A DNA stretch of 64,000 bases from Pseudobutyrivibrio sp. MD2005 (GCF_000621865.1 NZ_JHXE01000017.1:37514-101513); one strand, 5' to 3'; shown: positions 16,870 to 26,508, counted from the first letter of the stretch. A program made the numbers and translations. Notes: generated from the sequence alone by a model not told the origin.

Positions 16870-18375
16870 TTACCTTTCACTCTTTCTAAGTTTCTTCTCT
16901 AATGCACCTACTCCTAAGTTAAGAACCTGCACAATAATGAGATAAATAATTGCAACTGCAACTAAAGGTAAGAATGCCTCGTATGTGATACTTCTGATGA
17001 TATCACCACCACGAGTTAAGTCGATCATTCCAATGTAACCGCAGATAGATGTCTCTTTGATTAATGAAATAAACTCATTTGCAAGTGCTGGTAAAACATT
17101 CTTAATTGCCTGTGGCAAAATAATTGATGTCATTGTCTGCTTATAGTTAAGACCAAGGCTTCGTCCTGCCTCCATCTGGCCTGCATCAACAGACATGATT
17201 CCACCACGCATAATTTCAGCAACATAAGCACCTGAATTAATAGCGAAAGCAACGATTGCAACAACAACCTTAGGAACATTAACAGATTTGAATACTACAT
17301 AGTAGATAATCAAAAGCTGAATCATGATAGGTGTTCCTCTGATGATTGCAAGATAAAGCTTACAAATGCAATTTAAAAGCTTAAGATTTCCTGTCTTATC
17401 GTATGTAACTCTCACGATAGCAACAAGGAAACCAATAATCATACCTGCAAGAACCGCACAAATAGCGATGATTAATGTATTTCTAAGACCTTGTGCTAAG
17501 AAAGTCCAACGATTATCATCAACGAAGTTACGCTTAAAATTGTCTATAAAGCTGATTCCTTCACCTGTAAGAGTCTCATCCCTAACAATCATAACCTGCT
17601 TAGATGTAACATAAGAATCAGAGAAGTTAATTGACTTCAAACGCTCTTCTGTCTTTGTCATTCCAGCGATACCAACATCAGCTTTGTGAGAATCAACAGC
17701 ATTGATAATACTATCGAATTCCATATCTTCGATCTTAACTTCCATGCCAATCTTATCACCGATTGCCTTGATAAGTTCCATATCGATACCGACAGGCTCA
17801 CCATTTTCGTAATACTCATATGGTGGGAATGCTGCATTAGTAGCAACTACTAAAGTACCGTTATCATAAGTTGTTCCCTCTGGAGTAACGTAAGGGCATG
17901 TTCCCTTTGTATCATCACCAATATAATTATCAGTAATCTGATCAACAACACCCTCTTCTTTAAGCTCGGCCAAAGCACCGTTGACCTTTTCAAGGAGCTC
18001 ATCATTATCCTTTGCTATACAGATTGCATACTCCTCTAATGTGAATGGCTCATCCAAAATTACAAGTGTGCTTTCGTTAGCTGTTCCAGCAATAGCAGGC
18101 TGCTCATCAACGATTACGCAGTCAACCTTTCCCTGCTTTAAAGCCTGGAAAGCATCAGCGATTTTGTTGTAACGCTCAACAACTGTTCCTTCCTCGTCAC
18201 CTTCGTAGTCAGATGCATAAATATCACCTATTGTACCAAGCTGAACACCGATCTTTGAACCAGGAAGATCGTCTACGGTCTGAATAGTCTTTTCTTCGCT
18301 CTTATCAGCAGAGCCGCATCCAATCAATAATGCTGCCGCAAGCATTATTAATGAAGTTAAAAGTTTTTTCTTCAT
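16870..18375 (-). CDS. Fused, lobe-permuted substrate-binding protein and ABC permease for polar amino acids
   Basis: 501 residues. Lipoprotein-like signal with Cys20 (LAAALLIGCGS). A periplasmic-type type-II binding domain follows with lobes in reversed order: residues about 35-165 match the second lobe (DDLPGSKIGVQLGTIGDIY to the ELKEEGVVDQITDNYIG end that is normally the C-terminus). Residues about 180-275 are the first lobe (LVVATNAAFPPYEYYENG to NFSDSYVTSKQVMIVR). Then a HisM/GlnP permease (about 290-495) with four or five helices and the EAA loop EAGRSLGLNYKQTM. Its ATPase gene follows at 9 bp. Likely imports glutamine or another polar amino acid. Confidence 0.88.
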   Translation of the reverse strand: MKKKLLTSLIMLAAALLIGCGSADKSEEKTIQTVDDLPGSKIGVQLGTIGDIYASDYEGDEEGTVVERYNKIADAFQALKQGKVDCVIVDEQPAIAGTANESTLVILDEPFTLEEYAICIAKDNDELLEKVNGALAELKEEGVVDQITDNYIGDDTKGTCPYVTPEGTTYDNGTLVVATNAAFPPYEYYENGEPVGIDMELIKAIGDKIGMEVKIEDMEFDSIINAVDSHKADVGIAGMTKTEERLKSINFSDSYVTSKQVMIVRDETLTGEGISFIDNFKRNFVDDNRWTFLAQGLRNTLIIAICAVLAGMIIGFLVAIVRVTYDKTGNLKLLNCICKLYLAIIRGTPIMIQLLIIYYVVFKSVNVPKVVVAIVAFAINSGAYVAEIMRGGIMSVDAGQMEAGRSLGLNYKQTMTSIILPQAIKNVLPALANEFISLIKETSICGYIGMIDLTRGGDIIRSITYEAFLPLVAVAIIYLIIVQVLNLGVGALEKKLRKSER

Positions 18376-18479
18376 TGTATTTTTATCCTCTTTTAATGTA
18401 TTTTTATAAATAATATCACATTATTGTTATAACAGAAAGTGTTTATCTAACAAAAATTAACTTCTTTTTTAATTAATAA

Positions 18480-19223
18480 TTAGTCACTTTTTGCACTACG
18501 CCTAATCCTTCGCACTTTTGTAGATCTTTTCGGTCCTCTACGCCTAGGCGTGTGTTCCTTACGATATGCAGCAATTTCCGCCAACAGTTTTTCATAATCT
18601 CTTTCGAATAATAATTCACTAATTACGCAATTTAATTCATTTGGATTAACCCTTGTTTCAGGAATGATTGGATCAACTCCTTCAGCCTTTGCTGCCCTTT
18701 TAATACGTGTAATCTCTGCTTTCGTAAGTGGCTTTTTGGTCCATTCAAGTATTGTCTTTCTAACAAATGGCTTGCTTCTTCCTTTGTATTCAGGCATTTC
18801 AAAATGCTTTAATACAAGAGAAAGCTCTGGGCGCCATAAAAGCTCCAGCTTTCTATTCAGCCTCATCTTTTTATTAAGCTCAGGCTTTCGCATAAAATAG
18901 AAATCAGCCTTGCCATCCACCTCTTCCACTGTAATGATTCCCCAGTAATCAGGAACATGCTCTCCTACATGAGTAGCGTGAGACGAGCCTACCACTACAA
19001 TGTTGTAATCGAAGTACTTATCATAATCCTTTATCTGACTTTCAAGCCTCGTATAAGTATCCGCATCTGATTTTATCTCAATTCCAACAAGCGCCCCTGT
19101 GATAACCATTATCACATCTGCCCTTGAAAGCCCCATCATTTTCTCTTCGATTATTCTGGTCTTGCCGTAGCTGGCCTCTAAAAAATCAAATAACGGCTCT
19201 CTGATATCTTTATCTTTAAGCAT
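18480..19223 (-). CDS. sce7726-like PD-(D/E)XK nuclease-fold protein with Arg-rich tail
   Basis: 247 residues. The N-terminal half carries a nuclease-like core: SRADVIMV (Asp), then GIEIKSDADTYTRLESQ giving the ExK catalytic pair, and a strand NIVVVGSS. This matches the sce7726 family, often seen near mobile or defence genes. The last ~25 residues are highly basic (repeated Arg/Lys in HTPRRRGPKRS and RRIRR), suggesting nucleic-acid binding. Start is 12 bp from the stop of the upstream lipoprotein gene. The role is unproven. Confidence 0.65.
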   Translation of the reverse strand: MLKDKDIREPLFDFLEASYGKTRIIEEKMMGLSRADVIMVITGALVGIEIKSDADTYTRLESQIKDYDKYFDYNIVVVGSSHATHVGEHVPDYWGIITVEEVDGKADFYFMRKPELNKKMRLNRKLELLWRPELSLVLKHFEMPEYKGRSKPFVRKTILEWTKKPLTKAEITRIKRAAKAEGVDPIIPETRVNPNELNCVISELLFERDYEKLLAEIAAYRKEHTPRRRGPKRSTKVRRIRRSAKSD

Positions 19224-19235
19224 ATTGCTTCACCT

Positions 19236-20057
19236 TTATAATGAATCGATTTCAGAGAAAATATCCTCTGCATTTACAAAGGATTTAACTTCTTTTCCCT
19301 GAGATGTAACATCGTAGTATTTTGCCAATGTTTCATCATATTGCTTCTGGGATTTAAGCTCTTCTTCATTAATCTCCCAATAAGAAATTATCGGATTTCC
19401 GTTTTCATCAAAGCTATCTTCTGCCCATTCATCAAGTGGTCTTCTAGTACCATATGCTATCTCAACCCAATAACCATCCTTTATAGCAACTACATAGTCA
19501 TTAAGGCTGGCCTCAACAGCTTCGCTAGCAAGGCAGGCATTGTTCTTCTCATCGCAGTAAAGTGTGTTTATTTTGCTGCTGAATAGGTTAAGATATCCGT
19601 CTGCATAAGAAGCTATAATAATGTTATTATCATCAGAGTAGTATGCAAGTTCTGGAATTTCATCTTCGTTTACATAAATTAAAGCATACTTTGTATTAAT
19701 TCCATCTTCCTGCATATCGTTAACAAGAGACTGATAAGCATCCTTCCAATCACCAAATTCAGTAACTTCACTATCACCATTTTTTATATAGTTTGCTCCG
19801 ACTCTCTCATCTAAATCAAATCTTTCATTGAATTCATCTGAATGAGCAACATTTTCAACTACCTCAATTGACACATCTTCATCAGTATTTTCTTCTGTAG
19901 CTTCTTCCTCTTCTTTTTCAGATGAAGAGTCAGTCTTATCTTCTTCCTCCACTTGAGTGTCCTCATTCACATCTGCTTTAGGTTCATTAGCTCCACATGC
20001 AACAACTCCTGCAGCTAATGCTCCCGCCATAAATAAAAGTAAAAATCTCTTTTTCAT
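19236..20057 (-). CDS. Putative lipoprotein, unknown function
   Basis: 273 residues. Signal with lipobox-like AAGVVACG (Cys21), then a ~50-residue Asp/Glu/Thr linker, then a globular domain with Tyr/Asp-rich strands (ALIYVNEDEIPELAYYSDD). Such EDEIPELAY segments recur in uncharacterised clostridial lipoproteins. GAGGGAC precedes the ATG; 28 bp upstream ends the three-helix membrane protein gene. Probably an extracytoplasmic ligand-binding or inhibitor-like domain; no function can be given. Confidence 0.55.
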   Translation of the reverse strand: MKKRFLLLFMAGALAAGVVACGANEPKADVNEDTQVEEEDKTDSSSEKEEEEATEENTDEDVSIEVVENVAHSDEFNERFDLDERVGANYIKNGDSEVTEFGDWKDAYQSLVNDMQEDGINTKYALIYVNEDEIPELAYYSDDNNIIIASYADGYLNLFSSKINTLYCDEKNNACLASEAVEASLNDYVVAIKDGYWVEIAYGTRRPLDEWAEDSFDENGNPIISYWEINEEELKSQKQYDETLAKYYDVTSQGKEVKSFVNAEDIFSEIDSL

Positions 20058-20085
20058 TTAAAGTCCCTCTCTTATAAAAATCTTA

Positions 20086-20997
20086 TTAATAATACATAAC
20101 CGAAATTGTTAAATTTGGCGCCTCATCGCCCTCATAAAAGTAGCGTGAATAGATAATGAGGTAGCCTTCATCATAATGACTGTCTGATTCCGAATAGTAT
20201 TCTTTATCATCCTGATTGTTAAAATTAGTGATGAATTCTTTGTCGATAGAACAGTATTTGGTTCCCCACTCATCCTCTACCAAGCCTTCATCTATTAAGC
20301 TTTCCAATTCCTCTTTAAATATCTGAAATTGTTCATTTGCTTTTTCTAAATTTTCTTCTTCCGAAAGATTATTATCATATTGATAAGAATATCTTACGGA
20401 ATCCAGCTTACTTTTTTCTGTGTATGTAAGTGAAAAATCTGTCCTATAAATCTGACTTTGGTCTGGCGCAAAACGAATGCAATAGTTAACGCCAGCGATA
20501 TCAGTTGGATAATCATATCTGACTATATAATATCCATCTTCTTCTCCTTTAGCTTCCAGCTTATCCAAGTTATTCATTAAAGAAAATGTAGCAAGCTTAA
20601 CAGGATTGATTGCAATTATATTTGTTAGAAATACTATGGACAACAATATGATTCTGATGATCGGCTGCTTCGCTTTCATGTTGTTATCAGCTAAAAGCTT
20701 TTTATAATCTATTTTGCCATCCAGATCTCTTGTACCGATAAAATCCCATGCTGCATCATTCTTAAGATTACTATAAATAGCAAGATGGATTCCTAGTGCC
20801 AAAGCAAGAATTAAAGTCTCTGCCAAAATAGACATCATGTTTACACTAACAATGTCGCCATAGTCCATGTCCAACGAAAATGTTCTGGTGGCAAAACCAA
20901 GGGCAATGGTAATTGCCAGCATGACACCACTTATAATGGCCAGCCTTTTGTGTTTAATCGTTTTAAGAATAATTGTTTTTTGTTCTTCTGATAACAT
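20086..20997 (-). CDS. Unknown membrane protein with C-terminal extracytoplasmic domain
   Basis: 303 residues. Two N-terminal helices (about 15-40, 50-75), a cytosolic loop including DFIGTRDLDGKID, a third helix (about 112-135) and a ~165-residue acidic external domain. The domain is rich in Tyr/Asp/Glu with no Cys pairs. No family recognised. It leads the unit 20997 > 20057 > 19223, downstream of the tRNA terminator. Confidence 0.5.
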   Translation of the reverse strand: MLSEEQKTIILKTIKHKRLAIISGVMLAITIALGFATRTFSLDMDYGDIVSVNMMSILAETLILALALGIHLAIYSNLKNDAAWDFIGTRDLDGKIDYKKLLADNNMKAKQPIIRIILLSIVFLTNIIAINPVKLATFSLMNNLDKLEAKGEEDGYYIVRYDYPTDIAGVNYCIRFAPDQSQIYRTDFSLTYTEKSKLDSVRYSYQYDNNLSEEENLEKANEQFQIFKEELESLIDEGLVEDEWGTKYCSIDKEFITNFNNQDDKEYYSESDSHYDEGYLIIYSRYFYEGDEAPNLTISVMYY

Positions 20998-21081
20998 TAC
21001 ATTCTCTCTCTCAAAAATACTTACGATTAAGATTTTACCATATCTTCAAAAATCAAACATTATTTTTAGGGGATTCGATTT

Positions 21082-21135
21082 TCGCTACTAAAATAAGAGC
21101 ACAGACAAATGTCTGTGCTCTTATTTTAGTAGCGA
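21082..21135. terminator. 26-bp perfect terminator stem that includes the tRNA-Met 3' end
   Basis: Arms 21082-21107 and 21110-21135 are perfect inverse complements over 26 bp with a 2-nt loop. The right arm takes in the last six bases of tRNA-Met. The stem centre AAGAGCACAGACA / TGTCTGTGCTCTT followed by ATTTTAG is the terminator proper for the rsmH-tRNA transcript. Confidence 0.9.
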
Positions 21136-21203
21136 GAGGGGGATTCGAACCCTCGACACCACGGGTATGAACCGTGTGCTCTAGCCAACTGAGCTATCTC
21201 GCC
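21130..21203 (-). tRNA. tRNA-Met (CAT), elongator type
   Basis: 74-nt cloverleaf on the minus strand. Acceptor GGCGAGA pairs TCTCGCT with a terminal G-U, discriminator A. The anticodon stem CACGG/CCGTG closes loop TTCATAC (anticodon CAT); the T arm is GAGGGTTCGAATCCCCC-like. Position 1 is a paired G rather than the C1xA72 mismatch of initiators, hence elongator. The 3' CCA is not encoded. Confidence 0.93.
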
Positions 21204-21228
21204 ATATTTAATTAAAAAGAAATCAAAG

Positions 21229-21301
21229 TGGGACCTACAGGGCTCGAACCTGTGACCCCCTGCTTGTAAGGCAGATGCTCTCCCAGCTGAGCTAAGATCC
21301 C
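21229..21301 (-). tRNA. tRNA-Val (TAC)
   Basis: 73-nt cloverleaf on the minus strand. Acceptor GGGATCT / AGGTCCC (one G-U), D arm GCTCAGCTGGGAGAGC, anticodon stem CTGCC/AAGCAG region with loop CTTACAA (anticodon TAC), T arm CACAGGTTCGAGCCCTGT. CCA is not encoded. Lies 25 bp upstream of tRNA-Met in one transcript behind rsmH. Confidence 0.95.
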
Positions 21302-21454
21302 ATGTTCACCGATTTCTTTACCGCTTCAAGCGACTCGTTAAATATAACAAACCTACCATCCATTGTCAACACAATTTCTTATTTTCGCAATACTTTTTCA
21401 ATTCCGAGTAATTTGCTGATTTTTATCCAGTATAAAACGATAAAAGCCTATATA

Positions 21455-22498
21455 CTAGGCCTTTATCGCCCATCTCATTTTGGTAGATTTACTTCTAGGA
21501 TTAATTCTGCATTCTTCTGCAGAAGGCCTAATTACATCTGAAGAAACATCTGAATATACTCCAGCTTTTTTCATCTCCTTAAAAGACTTTTTTACTAGCC
21601 TGTCTTCCCCAGAATGGAATGTTAGAATAGCTACCCTGCCACCTGAATTTAAAATGTTAGGCAGCTTTTCAAGAAATGAATATAACACTTCAAATTCGCT
21701 ATTAACGTCTATACGAAGTGCCTGAAAAACTCTAGCACAGCTCTTCTTTATAGCCTGTTCCTTTTCATCCTTTGGCACCTTCCATAAAGCTTCAGAAATG
21801 GCATTTCTTAAAGCTGTGGTGGTATCCATTGGATTGCCCTTGGACATTAAAGTAAAAACTTTATGAGCAATTTCTTCGGCATAACATTCATCGGAATTTT
21901 CAATCATCATTCCAACAAACTCTTCTTCAGTGATGTTATGAAGCCTCTCTGCAGCGCTCTCACCATGCTTTGGATCAAGTCTCAAATCAAGAGGTCCATC
22001 AATCTTGTAGGAAAATCCCCTCTCTGGATTATCAATCTGCATTGATGAAACACCTAAATCCGCAAGAACAAAATCAAATTTGCCAGCTTCCGCACAAACC
22101 TTATCAATATTGGCAAAATTAATAAGCCTAAACTGAAAATTATCTTCACCAAATCCAAAGCCGCGAAGTCTTTCAACAGTCTTTGCTGATTCGATAGGGT
22201 CTACATCAAGTCCATATATGCATCCGCTACCGCCAAGCTTCTCAAGCATCTTTTTGGTATGTCCACCATAACCAAGGGTACAGTCTAGCCCCTTCTGTCC
22301 TGGCTGAATCTGCAGAAAATCAAGAATTTCCTGCACCATAATTGAAATATGCATACCTGCAGGAGTAGAGCCCTTTGAAATAACATGCTCTATTGTATCT
22401 TTGTATTTTTCAGGATTGTGTTCCTTGTATTTTTCCTCGAATTTTTTGGGATACTTTCCAGAGTAATGCACTCTTCGTTTATGCTTCTGTTCCTCCAT
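21455..22498 (-). CDS. rsmH: 16S rRNA (cytosine-1402 N4) methyltransferase family protein
   Basis: 347 residues. SAM site LDCTLGYGGHTKKML and LDVDPIE, then DFVLADLGVSSMQID-type motif IV, RGFSYKIDGPLDLR, the small helical insert, and the C-terminal TFHSGEDRLVKKSFK and RSKSTKMRW. These are hallmarks of RsmH/MraW, which methylates C1402 in the ribosomal P site. About 40 extra N-terminal residues, very rich in Lys/His/Tyr, precede the usual start. The gene is far from any division/cell-wall cluster where rsmH normally lies, so it may be a second, lineage-specific paralogue. Follows metH and a 144-aa gene. Confidence 0.85.
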   Translation of the reverse strand: MEEQKHKRRVHYSGKYPKKFEEKYKEHNPEKYKDTIEHVISKGSTPAGMHISIMVQEILDFLQIQPGQKGLDCTLGYGGHTKKMLEKLGGSGCIYGLDVDPIESAKTVERLRGFGFGEDNFQFRLINFANIDKVCAEAGKFDFVLADLGVSSMQIDNPERGFSYKIDGPLDLRLDPKHGESAAERLHNITEEEFVGMMIENSDECYAEEIAHKVFTLMSKGNPMDTTTALRNAISEALWKVPKDEKEQAIKKSCARVFQALRIDVNSEFEVLYSFLEKLPNILNSGGRVAILTFHSGEDRLVKKSFKEMKKAGVYSDVSSDVIRPSAEECRINPRSKSTKMRWAIKA

Positions 22499-22510
22499 AC
22501 CTCACCTTTA

Positions 22511-22945
22511 CTAAATATATTTCATTGAACCTTCCAAATCGAAGTTCTTTGATTTAAGATCCTTCAAATCAAAAACAATACCTTCACAGTATTTTTCATC
22601 ATTGATACGGGTTCTTCTTCCAATCATTCTAAAATGTGCAACAGGAAATGATGTCTCGTAGCTCCATGAGTAATCCTTGTTACCACCCTCTTCGCCCTTG
22701 CACTGGCCTTTCCAAAATGCCTTGATCTGATTTGGACTTTCTTCATCCACATACATCATTTCGTTTTCTTCTTCCAAATCATCGCCTTCTTCATATGTAG
22801 CACCTTCAAACTGAATAACAGTGTTCAAGCTGCCATAGCCGATAACAAGACCGTGGATTCTGGCTTCCTCAATAAGAGACTCATCCACATCAGATAACCC
22901 ATAGTGACAACCCTGCAATTTGCTTGCTAATTCTTCCTTAGTCAT
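22511..22945 (-). CDS. Unknown 144-aa protein between metH and rsmH
   Basis: Acidic soluble protein (GDDLEEENEMMYVDEESPN in the middle), no Cys cluster, signal or membrane segment. Good ribosome site, 12-bp gap to rsmH and 17-bp gap from metH, so it is translated within the operon. Family not recognised. Confidence 0.5.
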   Translation of the reverse strand: MTKEELASKLQGCHYGLSDVDESLIEEARIHGLVIGYGSLNTVIQFEGATYEEGDDLEEENEMMYVDEESPNQIKAFWKGQCKGEEGGNKDYSWSYETSFPVAHFRMIGRRTRINDEKYCEGIVFDLKDLKSKNFDLEGSMKYI

Positions 22946-22962
22946 AAAATCCCCCTAAAAAA

Positions 22963-25380
22963 TTATTTTAATAACCTTTGTATTAGTTTAACACATTCTG
23001 CAGCATCTGCGGAATATCCATCGGCATTTATTTCATCTTTGAATGATTCATTAATGCAAGCTCCGCCTATGACAATCTGAGCTTTGCAGCCCTTATCTTT
23101 TGCCAGCTTTACAACATCATCCATGCGCATCATTGTAGTAGTCATCAATGCTGATAATCCAATAAACTCAGCATTAAGCTCAACAGCCTTGTCGATTATA
23201 GTTTCTGCAGGCACATCCTTGCCTAAATCCACTACATTGTAGCCATAGTTTTTAAGCATTAATGCCACCAAATTCTTTCCAATATCGTGAATATCGCCCT
23301 CAACCGTAGCGATTACAATAGTGGCCTTTGCTTCTGCTGAATCATTTGCAAGCAATGGTTCAATGTGCTTCATGCCAATTTCCATAGCATTTGCACCGGC
23401 TATAAGCTGTGGCAGGAAGTATTTTTTCTTATCGTACAAATCTCCTACCACATTGATTCCCTTAATCAAATGTTCTTCTATGATTACCTGTGGCTCCACA
23501 CCTGCATCTAAAAGCTTTTGAATTTCACCAACAATCTGCTCTTTTTTCCCCTTAACAACGCACTGGGCAACAGGACTTAAATCGGCGCCTGCCTCTAAAG
23601 CTTTTGGCGAATCAGTAGCCTTTGCACCCGCGCTGGCTTTTGTTTCAAGCACTGGAAGTGAAGAATACTTTTCAAGAGCTCCCGACTTGTTCATTAGAGT
23701 GTCTGCAGCCGCAGCCTGATACATAAGCATATCCTGATTTGGATTTGCGATAGCCATAGTGAGTCCCTTGCTTACAGCTATAGTAAGATATGTAGCATTG
23801 ACATATGGTCTATTTGGCATACCAAATGATATGTTGGAAAGTCCACACACAGTTGGCAAATCTAATTCGTTTTTACAGTATTCTATTGTCTCAAAGCACT
23901 GAAGGCCTGCCGTGCCTTCTGCGCCTACAGTCTGAACTAAAACATCAATAACAGCATCCTCTTTATGAAGACCAATTGATTCAGCTGCAGCAAGCACAGT
24001 GCCTATATGCTGCTTTTTCTCATCAATATCCTTTGGAAGTCCTGCGCCTGAAAGAGGCAATGTGATAAACATAGCTCCGTATTTTTTTGCCAAGGCAAGC
24101 ATAGGCTCCATCTTCTCTTTTTCAGCAGAAATTGAATTGATAAGAGCTCGACCTGGATATATTCTAAGAGCTGCTTCCATAACATCGACATGGCTTGTAT
24201 CAAGGCATAGTGGCAAATCAACAGCAGAAGTTACCTCATAGATACTTTCAAGCATCATCTTCTTTTCATCGATGCCATTCATACCCATATTTACATCAAG
24301 GATATTAGCTCCCTTTTCTTCCTGCTCTCTGGCAAAATCCACCACCATTTCCATAGAGCCTTCCAAAAGAGAAGCCTGGAATTTCTTTTTTCCAGTAGGA
24401 TTGATTCGCTCACCGATCACCATAAATGGACCATCTAAATCAATCCATGTATTCATTCTTTCAGATGTGACAACACGAAGTGGCTTGTAAGAAATTTTGT
24501 GCTGTGGCCTGTTCTTAAGGCGTTTTACAAGCTCGCTGATATGAGCTGGAGTTGAGCCGCAGCATCCACCGAATAAAGAAGCGCCTGCTTCGTATAGTTT
24601 TTCGCAAGCGTCGGCGAACTCCACTGGCCCCATCTTATATACAGTCTTACCATCTTCAAGCTCTGGTAAGCCGGCATTAGGCTTTACAATGATAGGAATA
24701 TTGGCAACAGCAGCCATCTGTTCAACCAAATGAACCATATCCTCTGGGCCTGTACTGCAATTCATTCCTACGCAATCAACGCCCATAGATTCAAGGACAA
24801 TCATAGCTGTATCAGGTGAAGTTCCGTAAAGAGTCTTCCCATCTGGGTTGAATGTAAGGGAAACAATAATTGGCAAGTCGCAGGTTTCCTTTATTGCAAG
24901 CACTGCTGCTCTGCATTCCTGAAGGCTCATCATCGTCTCTACCACGAATAAATCCACACCCTCTTGCATAATAGCTGCCACCTGCTCTTTGTAGCAATCT
25001 ACTAAATCTTCAAACATCAAATCTCCAAGTGGAAATAGCTGCTTGCCTGTCATGGATATATCAGCTGCAACCAAACCCTTTTCACCTGCTACCTCTCTTG
25101 TAAGGGCAACAAGCTTTCGGTTCATTTCAACTAATTTATCTTCCAAACCGTACTCAGCAAGCTTGATGCGAGAAGCTGTGAAAGTCGGTGCTAAAACAAT
25201 GTCGCTGCCGGAATTATAATAGTCCTTCTGAAGCTCCTGAATCGCCCATGGATTATCAATAATCCATTTTTCAGGACAAACTCCTGCAGGCATACCCTTC
25301 TTTTGAAGCTCTGTGCCAGTAGCGCCATCAATAAAAACAATTCTAGTTTCAAGTAGTTTTCTAAAATCTGCTCTTGTCAT
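22963..25380 (-). CDS. metH: B12-dependent methionine synthase lacking the reactivation domain
   Basis: 805 residues from ATG 25380, which has AAGGGG 5 nt upstream; an upstream in-frame ATG would add 14 poorly supported residues. Domains: homocysteine-binding (1-300; zinc cysteines in MNCS 208 and GGCCGS 273-274), pterin-binding (about 320-590; VIGERINPTGKKKF, DVNMG), B12 cap (about 610-690) and cobalamin-binding with EGDIHDIGKN (axial His698). The C-terminal AdoMet activation domain is absent, as in many Firmicutes, so a separate reactivase is needed. Transfers methyl from methyl-THF to homocysteine. No cobalamin riboswitch is visible in the 60 bp before it. A dead metE-type remnant at 46443 suggests this is the remaining route. 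Confidence 0.93.
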   Translation of the reverse strand: MTRADFRKLLETRIVFIDGATGTELQKKGMPAGVCPEKWIIDNPWAIQELQKDYYNSGSDIVLAPTFTASRIKLAEYGLEDKLVEMNRKLVALTREVAGEKGLVAADISMTGKQLFPLGDLMFEDLVDCYKEQVAAIMQEGVDLFVVETMMSLQECRAAVLAIKETCDLPIIVSLTFNPDGKTLYGTSPDTAMIVLESMGVDCVGMNCSTGPEDMVHLVEQMAAVANIPIIVKPNAGLPELEDGKTVYKMGPVEFADACEKLYEAGASLFGGCCGSTPAHISELVKRLKNRPQHKISYKPLRVVTSERMNTWIDLDGPFMVIGERINPTGKKKFQASLLEGSMEMVVDFAREQEEKGANILDVNMGMNGIDEKKMMLESIYEVTSAVDLPLCLDTSHVDVMEAALRIYPGRALINSISAEKEKMEPMLALAKKYGAMFITLPLSGAGLPKDIDEKKQHIGTVLAAAESIGLHKEDAVIDVLVQTVGAEGTAGLQCFETIEYCKNELDLPTVCGLSNISFGMPNRPYVNATYLTIAVSKGLTMAIANPNQDMLMYQAAAADTLMNKSGALEKYSSLPVLETKASAGAKATDSPKALEAGADLSPVAQCVVKGKKEQIVGEIQKLLDAGVEPQVIIEEHLIKGINVVGDLYDKKKYFLPQLIAGANAMEIGMKHIEPLLANDSAEAKATIVIATVEGDIHDIGKNLVALMLKNYGYNVVDLGKDVPAETIIDKAVELNAEFIGLSALMTTTMMRMDDVVKLAKDKGCKAQIVIGGACINESFKDEINADGYSADAAECVKLIQRLLK

Positions 25381-25440
25381 TATTTCCCCTTTAAACCTCG
25401 GATTACAAGGCATCCGCCTCAATCCTTAAACAACCACTAG

Positions 25441-26508
25441 TTACCTTCCAATAATAGTGCCTCCGCCAAGCACTACATCGCCATCATAAAAAACTGCTGC
25501 CTGCCCGGGTGTAATAGCCCTTTGTGGCTCATAGAATGTGACTTTTGCTGTAGTCTTATCAAGCCTTGTTACATGGCATGGCTTATCGCTCATTCTATAT
25601 CTCACCTTGGCGCTGCAATCAAATTCTTCTCTATCATCCGCCTGATCAATCCAATTGATGTTCTCCACTAATGCTTCTGTAGAAAATAAATCCTCGTTTT
25701 TACCAAGGATGACCTTATTTCCAGGCACATCAAGTGCCACAACATAGAGTGGATATTCATAGGCAATACCAAGCCCCTTTCGTTGGCCGATGGTATAGCC
25801 CACAATTCCTTTATGTTTTCCTAACACCTTGCCAGACATATCTACAAAATCTCCTGGCTCATACTCCCTGCCAGAGAATCTTTTCAGCGCAGATACATAA
25901 TCACCGTCAGGTACAAAGCAAATATCCTGACTGTCTGGCTTATTAGCATTAATAAAATCGTGCTCCTCAGCTATCTTTCTAACCTCTGATTTCGCAAGCT
26001 CGCCAAGAGGAAACTCTGTATTAGCAAGCTCCTCCTGTGTCATATTGTAAAGAACATAGCTTTGGTCCTTAGTGGCATCAAGCCCCTTAAGGAGCTGCCA
26101 GCCAGTATCGCTTTTACGAATTCTAACATAATGACCTGTCACGATTTTATCGCACCCCAAAACCTGTGCTCTACGATATAGCTCATCAAACTTCATGTGC
26201 TTGTTGCATTCAATACAAGGATTTGGTGTCTTGCCATGCTCATAGCAATCTATAAAATTATCAATAACAGTCTCTCTAAATTTATCCTGGAAATTAAATG
26301 TGTGATGAGGCATGCCAAGTCTTCTGGCAACTGATTTTGCATCCTCCACATCATCAAGGGAACAACAGGTATGGGAATTGCACACACCGATATCTTCATT
26401 TGCATAAAGCTTCATGGTGCAGCCCACACATTCGTATCCTTTTTCCTTCATTAACAAAGCTGCAACGCTGCTGTCAACGCCACCGCTCATTGCAATAAGT
26501 GCTTTCAT
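25441..26508 (-). CDS. mnmA: tRNA-specific 2-thiouridylase
   Basis: 355 residues. N-terminal PP-loop AMSGGVDSSVAA, catalytic cysteines in NPCIECN and ICFVPDGDY, and a C-terminal beta barrel ending GQAAVFYDGDVVLGGG. MnmA thiolates U34 of Lys/Glu/Gln tRNAs. First gene of the mnmA-metH-x-rsmH unit. The 222 bp upstream carry the promoter. Confidence 0.95.
   Translation of the reverse strand: MKALIAMSGGVDSSVAALLMKEKGYECVGCTMKLYANEDIGVCNSHTCCSLDDVEDAKSVARRLGMPHHTFNFQDKFRETVIDNFIDCYEHGKTPNPCIECNKHMKFDELYRRAQVLGCDKIVTGHYVRIRKSDTGWQLLKGLDATKDQSYVLYNMTQEELANTEFPLGELAKSEVRKIAEEHDFINANKPDSQDICFVPDGDYVSALKRFSGREYEPGDFVDMSGKVLGKHKGIVGYTIGQRKGLGIAYEYPLYVVALDVPGNKVILGKNEDLFSTEALVENINWIDQADDREEFDCSAKVRYRMSDKPCHVTRLDKTTAKVTFYEPQRAITPGQAAVFYDGDVVLGGGTIIGR

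Noticed and set aside
21062..21090. Partial tRNA copy left of the terminator
   Set aside because: GGGGATTCGA resembles a T arm, but the rest of a tRNA is absent; the likeness follows from the palindrome of the 3' end.
25381..25440. Cobalamin riboswitch before metH
   Set aside because: Only 60 bp separate metH from mnmA and they show none of the B12-box sequence.
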